The notes under the pieces: model-generated
What the model was told of the DNA's origin: nothing
Seen by the model: the letters and a program-made list of their open reading frames with translations, nothing else
The model's database searches: none
Program-made: the position numbers and the translations under genes
Shown here: in pieces, positions 16,724 through 24,592 of the stretch
Layout: each line of letters begins with the position of its first letter
Numbering within the stretch: position 1 is the first letter of the stretch
Assembly: GCA_910586755.1 (NCBI GenBank)
Contig: CAJUJM010000043.1
Span: forward strand, 1 to 64,000
Source: an uncultured Lachnospiraceae bacterium
GTDB taxonomy: Bacteria; Bacillota; Clostridia; Lachnospirales; Lachnospiraceae
Length of the DNA stretch: 64,000 nt
Direction of reading: 5' to 3'

Positions 16724-18103
16724 TTACTTATTTAATACGTCCTCTACGCCCTCAATTAAGATCTCTGCCGCCTCTTCTGCATCGTAATCGCCGTAGCTTA
16801 CGCCAGCCATAACATCATAGTAGATACCATCGCTGTTTTTTAATGCAGCTGCCTCAAATTTGGGATCTAAGGGGAATTCTACATGTGCTAAAACCTTGCC
16901 GTTTGCCTCTGCCACCTTCTCATTTAACAGGCCGTTATCCTGGCAGATCTTTAAACCTGCTGCGGAGGCCGGGATACCGCGCTCAGAAGCCAAAATCTTA
17001 ACGCCCTCTTCCTCATTCATCAGGAAGTTGATTAATGCCGCACACTCTGCCGGATGCTCCGTATTTTCAGAAATAGCCCAGCACATGGAAACCTTGGCAA
17101 AGCCGCCTTTGGAATCTCCCATATCGGTAAACTCTTCGCCTACTACAAACTCCTCGCCGTCATTTAAAGCGCCTTCAAATTTGGAAGCTGAAGAATCCCA
17201 CTCAAAGATACCTGCATATCTGCCGTCCATCCACTTGGGATTCTTGTCTAAAGACTCAGCGCCGTCGTTTGCCAGAGACTTAATGGTGGGAATTACATGA
17301 GCCTCTTCCAAAGAAGTAATGAAGTTTAATCCGTCTACAATCTCTTCCTGAGTGTACTGTAAGGCATTGTTCTCAACCCATGCCTTGCCGTACTTGGACT
17401 CCAGATAGAAAATCATCAGGATGGTTCTGTCATACTCATTCATGGCCAGCGGATAATACTCATCTCCCAGCTTCTCCTGGAATATCGGACCTGCCGCCAT
17501 TAAGTCTGCCAAAGACTTTGGAGTCTCTAAACCGGCTTTGGCAAAAGTAGATTTGTTCCAGTAGAAGATACGGCCGGTCATAGCAACCGGAACCCCCTGA
17601 AGTTCTCCGGCTACCGTACACGCATTTAACTTATCCTCAGAAAACTGAGTTAAATCCAAAATATCAGATACCTTGTTTAAATCGTAGAAGGCAGAGCCAT
17701 CAGAGCTGAAGGAAGTAATCCAGTTCCAGTTAATCTGGTTTACATCCGGCGCAGTAGAGGTTGCAAAAGATGCGCTCATCTTATCTTCCCAGCCGGTCCA
17801 CGCCGCATACTGCATCTCAACCTTGATGTTGGGGTACTTGGCCATAAATGCCTCTACGGCTTTCATAGTAGCCTCGTGTCTTCCGTCGCCGCCCCACCAG
17901 CTCATAGTAATGGTAATGGGGTCTGCAGTGTTAACTGTCAGTCCCTCGGCTGCCGCCGGCTCTCCTGCGGTGGTCTCTGCCGGAGCCTGAGTCGCCGCTG
18001 CAGTGGTAGCCGCGTTGTCACTTCCGCCGCCGCAAGCTGTTAAAGACAGAGCCATAGCGGATGCCAGTACCAGAGATGCAATTTTCTTAATACTTTTTCT
18101 CAT
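16724..18103 (-). CDS. Carbohydrate ABC transporter solute-binding lipoprotein
   Basis: A 459-residue lipoprotein starting at the ATG at 18103 (RBS GAGGGAG); the longer frame has no RBS. The signal peptide is followed by the lipobox LTAC with Cys at about residue 24, then an Ala/Thr-rich linker. The rest is a family 1 extracellular sugar-binding protein. It captures oligosaccharides for the permeases at 14310-16075 and is the first gene of the operon. The promoter at 18147-18175 is overlapped by a LacI-type operator. Confidence 0.92.
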   Translation of the reverse strand: MRKSIKKIASLVLASAMALSLTACGGGSDNAATTAAATQAPAETTAGEPAAAEGLTVNTADPITITMSWWGGDGRHEATMKAVEAFMAKYPNIKVEMQYAAWTGWEDKMSASFATSTAPDVNQINWNWITSFSSDGSAFYDLNKVSDILDLTQFSEDKLNACTVAGELQGVPVAMTGRIFYWNKSTFAKAGLETPKSLADLMAAGPIFQEKLGDEYYPLAMNEYDRTILMIFYLESKYGKAWVENNALQYTQEEIVDGLNFITSLEEAHVIPTIKSLANDGAESLDKNPKWMDGRYAGIFEWDSSASKFEGALNDGEEFVVGEEFTDMGDSKGGFAKVSMCWAISENTEHPAECAALINFLMNEEEGVKILASERGIPASAAGLKICQDNGLLNEKVAEANGKVLAHVEFPLDPKFEAAALKNSDGIYYDVMAGVSYGDYDAEEAAEILIEGVEDVLNK

Positions 18104-18146
18104 ATTTTCTCCCTCTCTTTTCCGCTCCCCTTTGCTTATTTCTCTT

Positions 18147-18175
18147 TTATTACAGTATGTAATTTTGTAATGCAA
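18147..18175 (-). promoter_or_regulatory. Promoter of the pectin-locus ABC operon
   Basis: Minus-strand TTGCAT (18170-18175), 17 bases, then TAATAA (18147-18152). The -35 box overlaps the palindrome at 18171-18184, so a bound repressor would block RNA polymerase. Confidence 0.5.
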
Positions 18176-18184
18176 AGGTTTGCA
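18171..18184. promoter_or_regulatory. LacI-type operator, binding-protein side
   Basis: TGCAAAGGTTTGCA: 6-bp arms TGCAAA/TTTGCA around a GG centre. It matches the site at 18421-18434 in all but the central position. Confidence 0.65.
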
Positions 18185-18420
18185 AATAATTTTAAAAAAT
18201 TATGCATATCGCTCATAGTTTCCTGGCAAAAATTAGTACATTTAAAGCAAATATGCATTATTACAAGTTGTGTTTTTATGATAGCACTATTGTTTTGATA
18301 TGTCAATTGTATAGATTGCTCACATTTTAAATTATTTTTTAGTTATTTTATCCAATTTCTTTTATTTCAATTTTGTGCTATTATTAATACAGATATAAAA
18401 TAAGCGGATTTTACAGATAT

Positions 18421-18434
18421 TGCAAACGTTTGCA
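18421..18434. promoter_or_regulatory. LacI-type operator, GH105 side
   Basis: TGCAAACGTTTGCA is a perfect 14-bp palindrome with the central CG typical of LacI-family and CcpA sites. It lies about 60 bases before the GH105 start, downstream of the AT-rich promoter stretch around 18380-18410. The remaining divergent region, 18185-18420, is AT-rich and shows no gene. Confidence 0.7.
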
Positions 18435-18496
18435 TTTCATTTTCTGAAAGCTCTTTAACAAACTTTTTAGCAATTTATGATGGAGGAGAATTTACT

Positions 18497-19645
18497 ATGA
18501 AAATCCTGGACCGTTATATTGACCAGCTTTTGGAGCGAAGCACCCCTCAAGCGCCTGTCTGGAACATTGAAAAAATCCGCGAAGGCGCGAAACCATCCTG
18601 GAACTATATGGATGGCTGTATGATTAATGCCATTCTGGAACTTTATCTGATGAAGAAAGACTCCAAATACCTGGAATATGCGGATGCCTTTATTGACTAT
18701 TTTGTAGAAGAGGACGGCCAGATTCGCTCCTACTCTCCGGAAGATTATAACCTGGATAACATCAATGCCGGAAAGACCCTGTTCGATCTTTACGAGCTGA
18801 CCCGCAAAGAAAAATACCGCAAGGCCATGGACACCGTTTACAAACAAATCCAGGGACAGCCCAGGACCTCCACCGGCAATTTCTGGCATAAACTGATTTA
18901 TCCCCATCAAATTTGGTTGGACGGCCTTTACATGGCCCAGCCCTTTTATATGCAGTATGAAGCCACCTACAATGGCGGGAAGGGGTGTATGGACAGCTAT
19001 GAGCAGTTTCTTCATGTATACGATTTAATGCGGGATACCCGCAACGGCTTGTATTACCATGCCTATGATGACTCCCGCCAGATGTTCTGGTGCGACAAAG
19101 TCACCGGGTTGTCTGATAACTTCTGGCTCCGGGCTCTGGGCTGGTATGCCATGGCCCTGATTGATACCATGGATGTAATGCCCGCCTTTATGAACAGGGA
19201 AAAGGAACGGCTGAGAACCATTTACCAGGAGCTTATTGATTCTATGCTGCCTTATCAGGATGAGGAAACGGGTATGTGGTATCAGGTAGTAAACCGGGGC
19301 GGCATTGCCCCTAACTATCTGGAGACCTCCGGTTCCGCTATTTTTGCGTTTGCTATTATGAAAAGCGTGCGTTTGGGATTTTTAGATGACAGCTATTACG
19401 CCCGGGGTAAGAAAGCCTTCGACGGCATCTGCCGGACCAGATTGTCTGAAAAGGATGGAGAACTGCAGCTTGACGGCATCTGCCTGGTGGCAGGCCTTGG
19501 CAACAAGGAGAACCGGGAAGGAACCTTTGATTATTATATGAGAGAACCCATTGTGAAAAATGAAGCCAAGGGCGTTGCCCCCCTGATTCTGGCCTATATT
19601 GAAGTGCTGATGAAGGAAGGAAAGTCAAAAATTCCTCAGAAGTAG
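18497..19645 (+). CDS. GH105-like unsaturated rhamnogalacturonyl hydrolase
   Basis: A 382-residue cytoplasmic protein of the (alpha/alpha)6-barrel GH88/GH105 group. D142 in the IWLDGLYMAQPF stretch corresponds to the catalytic Asp of YteR-type enzymes, and D87 in the NLDNINAGKTL stretch to the second conserved Asp. It removes the unsaturated uronic acid left by pectate or rhamnogalacturonan lyases. RBS GGAGGAG precedes the ATG. It is divergent from the ABC operon, and both are flanked by LacI-type operators. The paralogous fragment at 16168-16719 lacks the catalytic residues. Confidence 0.9.
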   Translation: MKILDRYIDQLLERSTPQAPVWNIEKIREGAKPSWNYMDGCMINAILELYLMKKDSKYLEYADAFIDYFVEEDGQIRSYSPEDYNLDNINAGKTLFDLYELTRKEKYRKAMDTVYKQIQGQPRTSTGNFWHKLIYPHQIWLDGLYMAQPFYMQYEATYNGGKGCMDSYEQFLHVYDLMRDTRNGLYYHAYDDSRQMFWCDKVTGLSDNFWLRALGWYAMALIDTMDVMPAFMNREKERLRTIYQELIDSMLPYQDEETGMWYQVVNRGGIAPNYLETSGSAIFAFAIMKSVRLGFLDDSYYARGKKAFDGICRTRLSEKDGELQLDGICLVAGLGNKENREGTFDYYMREPIVKNEAKGVAPLILAYIEVLMKEGKSKIPQK

Positions 19646-19680
19646 AAAACGGACAGGGACAAAATCAAATACCCCATTAT

Positions 19681-19731
19681 AAAAATCCCCTCAGTGGACA
19701 AGAAGATACGTGGATCTTGTCCGCTGAGGGG
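19681..19731 (-). terminator. Terminator hairpin after xerD
   Basis: Arms 19687-19703 and 19715-19731 (core CCTCAGTGGACAAG / CTTGTCCGCTGAGG) form a 17-bp stem with one wobble pair, followed on the minus strand by TTTTTATAA. The same palindrome core recurs at 38461-38502. It also lies about 50 bases after the GH105 stop on the plus strand. Confidence 0.75.
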
Positions 19732-19743
19732 ATGTATGTTATT

Positions 19744-20589
19744 TTATGAAATCCGGTATGCCGCATAGACTTGAGTTGTGGCCATATCGGAGTGGCCCAG
19801 CATAGCCTGGACGGCCTGAATATCGGCGCCGTTTCGAAGCAGATGGGCGGCAAAGGAATGGCGAAGGGAATGAGGGGTAATATCAGCCTGAATCCCCGCT
19901 TTTTCTCCATAATATTTAATAATTTTCCAGAACCCCTGACGGGTCATGGCCTTACCATTGCAGTTGGTAAACAGCAGGTCACTCTCCTGGCCTTTTAGCA
20001 GATGGCTTCTGGCCTGTTCCAGATAAACGGCCAGGGCTTTAGACGCCTTTTTCCCAAAAGGAATCGTTCTCTCCCGCTGCCCGTCCCGGCAGACAAGAAA
20101 TCCCACACTTAAATTAATATCGGAAAGCCGAAGATTGATCAGCTCAGATACCCGAATCCCGGTTGCATAAAGGAGCTCCAACATGGCCTTATCCCGAATT
20201 TCCTTGGGATTTTTTCCCTCCGGCTGAGCCAAAAGAGACTGAACCTCCTCCACCGTGAGAATTACCGGGGCTTTTTTCTCCACCTTAGGAGCCTTTAAAA
20301 GCTCTGCCGGGTCCCGTTTAATCCGTCCTTCCTTAAACTGGTAATGGAAAAATGCTTTGATAGCCGCCAACTCTCTTGATATGGTAGTGGTTGCCTTTCC
20401 ATTTCTTTCCATATATAAAATATAGGAGTTAAGGCTGGTTTTTGTCACCTTATCAGGTTCCGAAATCCCCTGAGCCCTCAAATATTCTTCCAGCTGCATC
20501 AAATCCCTCTGGTAAGATATTTCCGTATTTTTAGATGTCTTTTTTACGTCCCGCAAATAAATCACAAAATCCTGTATCGCTTCTACCAT
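19744..20589 (-). CDS. xerD: Tyrosine recombinase XerD with a very short C-terminus
   Basis: A 281-residue recombinase with an N-terminal SAM-like core-binding domain (about 1-85) and a catalytic domain. R146 (ATGIRVSEL), H240-x2-R243, H266 and nucleophile Y275 are all present. Such enzymes resolve chromosome dimers at dif and normally end 15-20 residues after the Tyr with a helix that docks into the neighbouring subunit; this one stops 6 residues after it. No frameshifted remnant of that helix is apparent before the terminator. RBS GGGAG precedes the ATG. It may still function, or be a XerD-like recombinase with altered control. Confidence 0.85.
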   Translation of the reverse strand: MVEAIQDFVIYLRDVKKTSKNTEISYQRDLMQLEEYLRAQGISEPDKVTKTSLNSYILYMERNGKATTTISRELAAIKAFFHYQFKEGRIKRDPAELLKAPKVEKKAPVILTVEEVQSLLAQPEGKNPKEIRDKAMLELLYATGIRVSELINLRLSDINLSVGFLVCRDGQRERTIPFGKKASKALAVYLEQARSHLLKGQESDLLFTNCNGKAMTRQGFWKIIKYYGEKAGIQADITPHSLRHSFAAHLLRNGADIQAVQAMLGHSDMATTQVYAAYRIS

Positions 20590-20747
20590 ACCAATTCTCC
20601 CTGCCCGGCGTTTCCCCGCTGTGAACCCCAGTACCCATAACAGGCTTAAAAATGGGCCTTTAGTCTACATTATAACTGTAATTTTCGATAAAATCAAACA
20701 CATTTTTCCCACATTTCCACTATTTTTACCATACTTTACATAAAAAA

Positions 20748-20791
20748 TACAACATGTTGAAAAACAATTTTTCGCCTCTCAACATGTTGTA
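20748..20791 (-). terminator. Terminator-like inverted repeat after the GntR gene
   Basis: TACAACATGTTGA (20748-20760) and TCAACATGTTGTA (20779-20791) are perfect 13-bp arms with an 18-base loop, followed by TTTTTT on the minus strand. Each arm contains the 10-bp palindrome CAACATGTTG, so a protein-binding role is also possible. Confidence 0.65.
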
Positions 20792-20825
20792 AGCTTTCAA
20801 TAAAATATTTTTCTCTCAGTCCTTT

Positions 20826-21536
20826 TTACTGTGAAGGTCCGCCGCCGGCGCATGCAGGTTTAGGGGCGAAATAATCCGGATGAGCCTGGCGGATTTCCGC
20901 CTCATTAAGCTGGGAACGCTTGCCGATATGCCCCTCCAGAATCTTCCTTGCCCCCCAGACATCACCTGCTTTGACAGCGTCCAGTATGCCCTTGTGATCC
21001 TCCACAATCTTGATATCTTTGATAGTGGAAAGGCCCAAAAGCCTCAGACGGTCAAAGTGGATGGACAGATTGCTGATTAGCTGGAAGGTCTGCCGTTTAT
21101 CAGCGATTTCAAATAAAATCATATGAAACTCATTATCACTTTCTAACAGCTCTACTGCCATCCGGTTTTCCAGATAGTAGTTCTGAAGCAGCAGATTTTT
21201 TTCTAAAAGCAGCAAATCCTCTGCCGTTACCCTGGCGCACACCTCATCTAATATAGCAGATTCCAAAATGGTCCGGACAAAAATTGCTTCCTGAATCAGA
21301 GAATAATCAATCATGGATATCTTGCAGCCTCTTTGGGGAAACGTTTCCAAAATCTTGCTTTTTGCCAGCTCCACCATGGCTTCTCTCACCGGAGTCCTGG
21401 ACACTCCCAGGCGATCTGCCAGTTCCTGTTCGCTGACTGTTGCTCCCGGTTTAATTTCGCAGCTGATAATCAGCCGGGTAAGCTCCCGAAGGACATAGTC
21501 ACGGCGGGTTTCTTTTACACTCTGTGTTGTACGCAT
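20826..21536 (-). CDS. GntR-family regulator (FCD domain)
   Basis: A 236-residue regulator with a winged helix-turn-helix at about residues 10-75 (EQELADRLGVSRTPVREAM) and a helical FCD ligand domain from about 90 to 215 with conserved metal-type His residues. FCD members usually respond to organic or sugar acids. It follows the TIM-barrel and cupin genes in the same direction, and two GTATAC-centred sites lie at the promoter of that unit, so autoregulation is likely. RBS GGAGAGAG precedes the ATG. Confidence 0.9.
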   Translation of the reverse strand: MRTTQSVKETRRDYVLRELTRLIISCEIKPGATVSEQELADRLGVSRTPVREAMVELAKSKILETFPQRGCKISMIDYSLIQEAIFVRTILESAILDEVCARVTAEDLLLLEKNLLLQNYYLENRMAVELLESDNEFHMILFEIADKRQTFQLISNLSIHFDRLRLLGLSTIKDIKIVEDHKGILDAVKAGDVWGARKILEGHIGKRSQLNEAEIRQAHPDYFAPKPACAGGGPSQ

Positions 21537-21575
21537 ATGCTCTCTCCGTTTTCCCAGACTTTTTCCATTGATGGT

Positions 21576-22418
21576 TTATACCCGGCTGTAAATCTCCTCC
21601 AGAAACTTCACATCACTGTGATACCGCTCTTTATTGGAATTTTCCAGCAGCATAGTAATGTGAGGTTTCTTTGTTTTTAGATGTTTCATAAAGGGCTCGT
21701 ATTGGAATACTCCTTCTCCTACATGGCGGAAAATCTGCTCCTTGCCCTCGAAAATAAAATCCTTCATATGAACCATAGTAATCTTATCGCCATAGTAAGC
21801 AAACGCTTTGTCTATGACTTCTTCCTGACATTCTGTTTCCTCCGGATGAATCAGGTTGACAGGATCTAAAATCACTTCTACATTAGGAGAATCCATGTCC
21901 TCCAAAAAGCGTTTCATCATAGCCGGGCTGTAGAGGGTGTGGTTGAAAACCCCTTCTACTCCCACGGTAACCCCCAGCTTTTCCGCTTTGGACACAATCT
22001 CTCTCATACTTTTTAGCAGAAGCTGGTAGGAGGTCTCTGTAAAGGTTTCAGGCGTTACTTTCATATCGGGATCCATGCGGCCTGTCTCTGTCCCCACCAT
22101 ATCTGCGCCGATAATTTTTGCGTATTTTAAATGCTCAATAAACTTGGCCACCTCTGCCTGACGCTTTGCCTCAACAGGGTTTACCGGATTAATGTAGCAG
22201 CCTAAAACTGCCACATGGATGTTGTTTTTTTCCAGCAGGGAACGAATATAGCGGGCAAAACCTGGGCTGTAATGTCCTGTGGAAAAATCGTAATCGGAAA
22301 TAGATTTTCCGAAAGCAAGCTGCATCTGATCAATATGATTGGCTTTTACTTCGCGAAATACATCCTCCATGGGCATCTTGGGGCAGATGTCATGGCAGCG
22401 CATACCAAAGCTTAGCAT
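21576..22418 (-). CDS. Sugar phosphate isomerase/epimerase-type TIM barrel
   Basis: A 280-residue protein of the xylose isomerase-like TIM-barrel family, with metal-ligand motifs GVEGVFNHT (Glu), VILDPVNLIHPEE (Asp and His) and VHMKDF near the C-terminal half, and a final Glu in MLLEN. It probably isomerises or epimerises a sugar or sugar acid. The gene overlaps the cupin gene end by 7 bases. With the cupin and GntR genes it forms a small catabolic operon. The substrate is not identifiable from sequence. Confidence 0.83.
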   Translation of the reverse strand: MLSFGMRCHDICPKMPMEDVFREVKANHIDQMQLAFGKSISDYDFSTGHYSPGFARYIRSLLEKNNIHVAVLGCYINPVNPVEAKRQAEVAKFIEHLKYAKIIGADMVGTETGRMDPDMKVTPETFTETSYQLLLKSMREIVSKAEKLGVTVGVEGVFNHTLYSPAMMKRFLEDMDSPNVEVILDPVNLIHPEETECQEEVIDKAFAYYGDKITMVHMKDFIFEGKEQIFRHVGEGVFQYEPFMKHLKTKKPHITMLLENSNKERYHSDVKFLEEIYSRV

Positions 22419-22744
22419 TTTACAAAGTCCTCCCGGTAGGGGTTGAAAATATCTAAAAGCTTGGTTTCTTCCAGCGCTACTACGCCGTGAACTACATTGG
22501 GGGCCACATGGTAAATGTCTCCTGTCCCTAAAACTTTGTCTTCTTTTCCCTCTTCCTGGTAAACCAAAGAGCCTTCTACAATATAGCCCATCTGCTCATG
22601 GGGATGGCTGTGCTTTGCCCCTACAGCCCCTTTTTCAAACTGAAGCTCTACCGCCATAAGATTCTCGCTGTAGGATAAAATCTTGCGAACTACGCCGCCG
22701 CCTAAATCGGTTAATGGAATGGTTTTGTTTTCTGTGTACATCAC
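22412..22744 (-). CDS. Cupin-domain protein
   Basis: A 110-residue single-cupin protein. The metal site is visible as H-x-H-x3-E (residues 41-47 in KHSHPHEQ) and a later His in PNVVHGVV. Small cupins of this kind act as sugar-acid isomerases or binding proteins. It is the first gene of the operon with the TIM-barrel and GntR genes. GAGG precedes tandem ATG codons; the first is taken as start. Confidence 0.85.
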   Translation of the reverse strand: MMYTENKTIPLTDLGGGVVRKILSYSENLMAVELQFEKGAVGAKHSHPHEQMGYIVEGSLVYQEEGKEDKVLGTGDIYHVAPNVVHGVVALEETKLLDIFNPYREDFVKC

Positions 22745-22774
22745 ATTTTCCTCGCCTTCTACAATTTTATCTCC

Positions 22775-22826
22775 ATTATAACCGCTTTTCTTCTGTTTGT
22801 ATACGGCGTTTTATGCTTGTGTATAC
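22775..22826 (-). promoter_or_regulatory. Promoter with paired GTATAC operators for the cupin operon
   Basis: A minus-strand perfect -10 TATAAT (22775-22780) sits 17 bases from the -35-like TATACA (22798-22803). GTATAC palindromes at 22799-22804 and 22821-22826 are 22 bases apart (two helical turns), and one overlaps the -35. FCD-GntR proteins commonly bind TTGTATACAA-like sites, so the operon's own GntR is the candidate binder. Confidence 0.6.
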
Positions 22827-22833
22827 CAAAAGA

Positions 22834-22857
22834 CCGGATCAGTGTCACCCGATCCGG
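22834..22857 (-). terminator. Terminator after guaB
   Basis: CCGGATC (22834-22840) and GATCCGG (22851-22857) form a 7-bp GC-rich stem with a 10-base loop, followed by TCTTTTGG on the minus strand. Confidence 0.6.
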
Positions 22858-22879
22858 CTATAATATCTTATTCTTTCAA

Positions 22880-24334
22880 TTATGCATCCACGCTATAGTT
22901 AGGAGCTTCCTTGGTAATATGGATATCGTGAGGATGGCTTTCCTTTAAGGACGCAGCGGAAATTTTTACAAACCGGCCAGTCTCCTGAAGCGTCTTAATG
23001 TCTTTAGCGCCGCAGTAACCCATACCGGACCGCAATCCTCCCAAAAGCTGGAATACCGTATCCTCCACCAGGCCTTTATAAGCCACGCGGCCTTCTACTC
23101 CCTCAGGCACCAGCTTCTTGGCATCGCTCTGGAAATAGCGATCTTTACTGCCGTTTTCCATGGCAGCGATGGATCCCATGCCGCGGTATACCTTATACTT
23201 ACGGCCCTGGAACAGTTCAAAGTCACCCGGGCTCTCATCGCATCCGGCAAACATACTTCCCATCATGCAGACGCTTCCGCCTGCCGCAATGGCTTTGGTA
23301 ATATCACCGGAATACTTGATCCCGCCGTCAGCAATAATGGGAACTCCGTACTCCTTGGCCACCTCATAGCAGTCCATAACTGCCGAAATCTGAGGTACGC
23401 CGATACCTGCAACCACGCGGGTGGTACAGATGGAACCGGGCCCGATACCAACCTTAACGGCGTCCACTCCGGCTTCGATTAAAGCTCTGGTAGCATCTCC
23501 GGTTGCCACATTGCCTGCTATTACAGGAAGATCCGGATATGCTTCCTTAATCATCCTGACGCAGCGGATAACATTGGCAGAATGGCCGTGAGCGGAATCT
23601 AATACGATTACATCCACATGAGCCTTTACCAGGGCCTCCACACGCTCTAATACGTTGGCAGTAATGCCTACGCCTGCGCCGCACAGAAGGCGTCCCTGGG
23701 AATCCTTGGCAGATAAGGGGTACTTAATCTGCTTCTCAATATCCTTGATAGTAATCAGGCCCTTTAAATTAAAGTCCTTATCCACAATAGGAAGCTTCTC
23801 TACTCTGGCTTTGGCCAAAATCCTCTTGGCCTCCACCATGGTGATCCCCTCCTCAGCTGTTACCAAATTCTCAGAGGTCATGCACTCTTTAATCTTCTTG
23901 GAGAAATCCTCCTCAAATTTCAAATCCCGGTTGGTGATAATACCCACCAATCTCCTTCCTTCCGTAATCGGTACGCCGGAAATCCGGAATTTTCCCATCA
24001 GATCATCTGCATCTTTTAATGTATGTTCCGGGGAAAGATAGAATGGATCGGTGATAACGCCGTTCTCAGAACGCTTTACTTTATCTACTTCCTCAGCCTG
24101 TGCTTCAATTGACATATTCTTGTGGATAATGCCAATGCCGCCCTGTCTTGCCATGGCAATGGCCATCCGGTATTCCGTGACCGTATCCATGCCTGCGCTC
24201 ATAAGGGGGATGTTCAGTTTAATGGTCTTCGTGAGATAAGTGGTTAAATCCACCTGGTTGGGAATCACTTCTGAATAAGACGGCACCAGAAGCACATCGT
24301 CAAAGGTAATGCCTTCACCAATAATTGTACCCAT
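22880..24334 (-). CDS. guaB: IMP dehydrogenase
   Basis: A 484-residue enzyme converting IMP to XMP with NAD, the committed step to GMP. The (beta/alpha)8 barrel is split by two CBS domains (about residues 90-200), and the catalytic loop with Cys is in GPGSICTTRVVAG. The start at 24334 is chosen because AGAGAGGA lies 9 bases upstream; the ATG at 24358 has no RBS. It is monocistronic, with its own promoter and terminator. As a rule of Firmicutes biology it is inhibited by (p)ppGpp made by Rel, also encoded here. Confidence 0.95.
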   Translation of the reverse strand: MGTIIGEGITFDDVLLVPSYSEVIPNQVDLTTYLTKTIKLNIPLMSAGMDTVTEYRMAIAMARQGGIGIIHKNMSIEAQAEEVDKVKRSENGVITDPFYLSPEHTLKDADDLMGKFRISGVPITEGRRLVGIITNRDLKFEEDFSKKIKECMTSENLVTAEEGITMVEAKRILAKARVEKLPIVDKDFNLKGLITIKDIEKQIKYPLSAKDSQGRLLCGAGVGITANVLERVEALVKAHVDVIVLDSAHGHSANVIRCVRMIKEAYPDLPVIAGNVATGDATRALIEAGVDAVKVGIGPGSICTTRVVAGIGVPQISAVMDCYEVAKEYGVPIIADGGIKYSGDITKAIAAGGSVCMMGSMFAGCDESPGDFELFQGRKYKVYRGMGSIAAMENGSKDRYFQSDAKKLVPEGVEGRVAYKGLVEDTVFQLLGGLRSGMGYCGAKDIKTLQETGRFVKISAASLKESHPHDIHITKEAPNYSVDA

Positions 24335-24473
24335 TCTAAATAATCCTCTCTTTCTCATAATTTGAACTCCCGGGCCAGAGGACTCATTGCATGACTGAGT
24401 AGTTACGATTCATCCGTTCCCTGTCTCAGGGTTATTAGTAATAAATACTAGCAAATTTTATATTGTTTGTCAA
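24335..24473 (-). promoter_or_regulatory. guaB promoter and structured leader
   Basis: Minus-strand TTGACA (24468-24473), 17 bases, then TAGTAT (24445-24450). The leader of roughly 100 bases holds two small hairpins (CCCTG/CAGGG at 24419-24431; ACTCA/TGAGT at 24382-24400). It does not match the guanine riboswitch core I know. The stretch from 24474 to 24592 shows no gene. Confidence 0.6.
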
Positions 24474-24592
24474 ACGGAAGAACCATGAAAAATTCATTTT
24501 ATTTACTTATAATTACCTATTGGTTTTTTTGATAGTTTAGCAGGGTATCAAGGTACTGCGTCAAGGCTGTATATGAATGATGTGGAGGTTTG

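Noticed and set aside
18421..18434. CcpA site only
   Set aside because: It fits a CcpA cre as well, but a near-identical partner at 18171 and a local LacI gene favour a locus-specific operator; CcpA binding cannot be excluded.
18467..19015. 182-codon minus-strand open frame
   Set aside because: It is antisense to the GH105 gene, has no RBS, and its sequence is a shadow of that gene's codon pattern.
19744..19770. Frameshift explaining the short XerD
   Set aside because: Other frames read into the terminator hairpin and show no remnant of the usual C-terminal helix, so truncation is kept as the simpler reading, though not proven.
20389..20589. Integrative element with XerD as its integrase
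   Set aside because: No attachment-site duplication or cargo boundary was seen around it.
24359..24444. Guanine riboswitch upstream of guaB
   Set aside because: The conserved core of the purine riboswitch was not found; only two short hairpins are visible.
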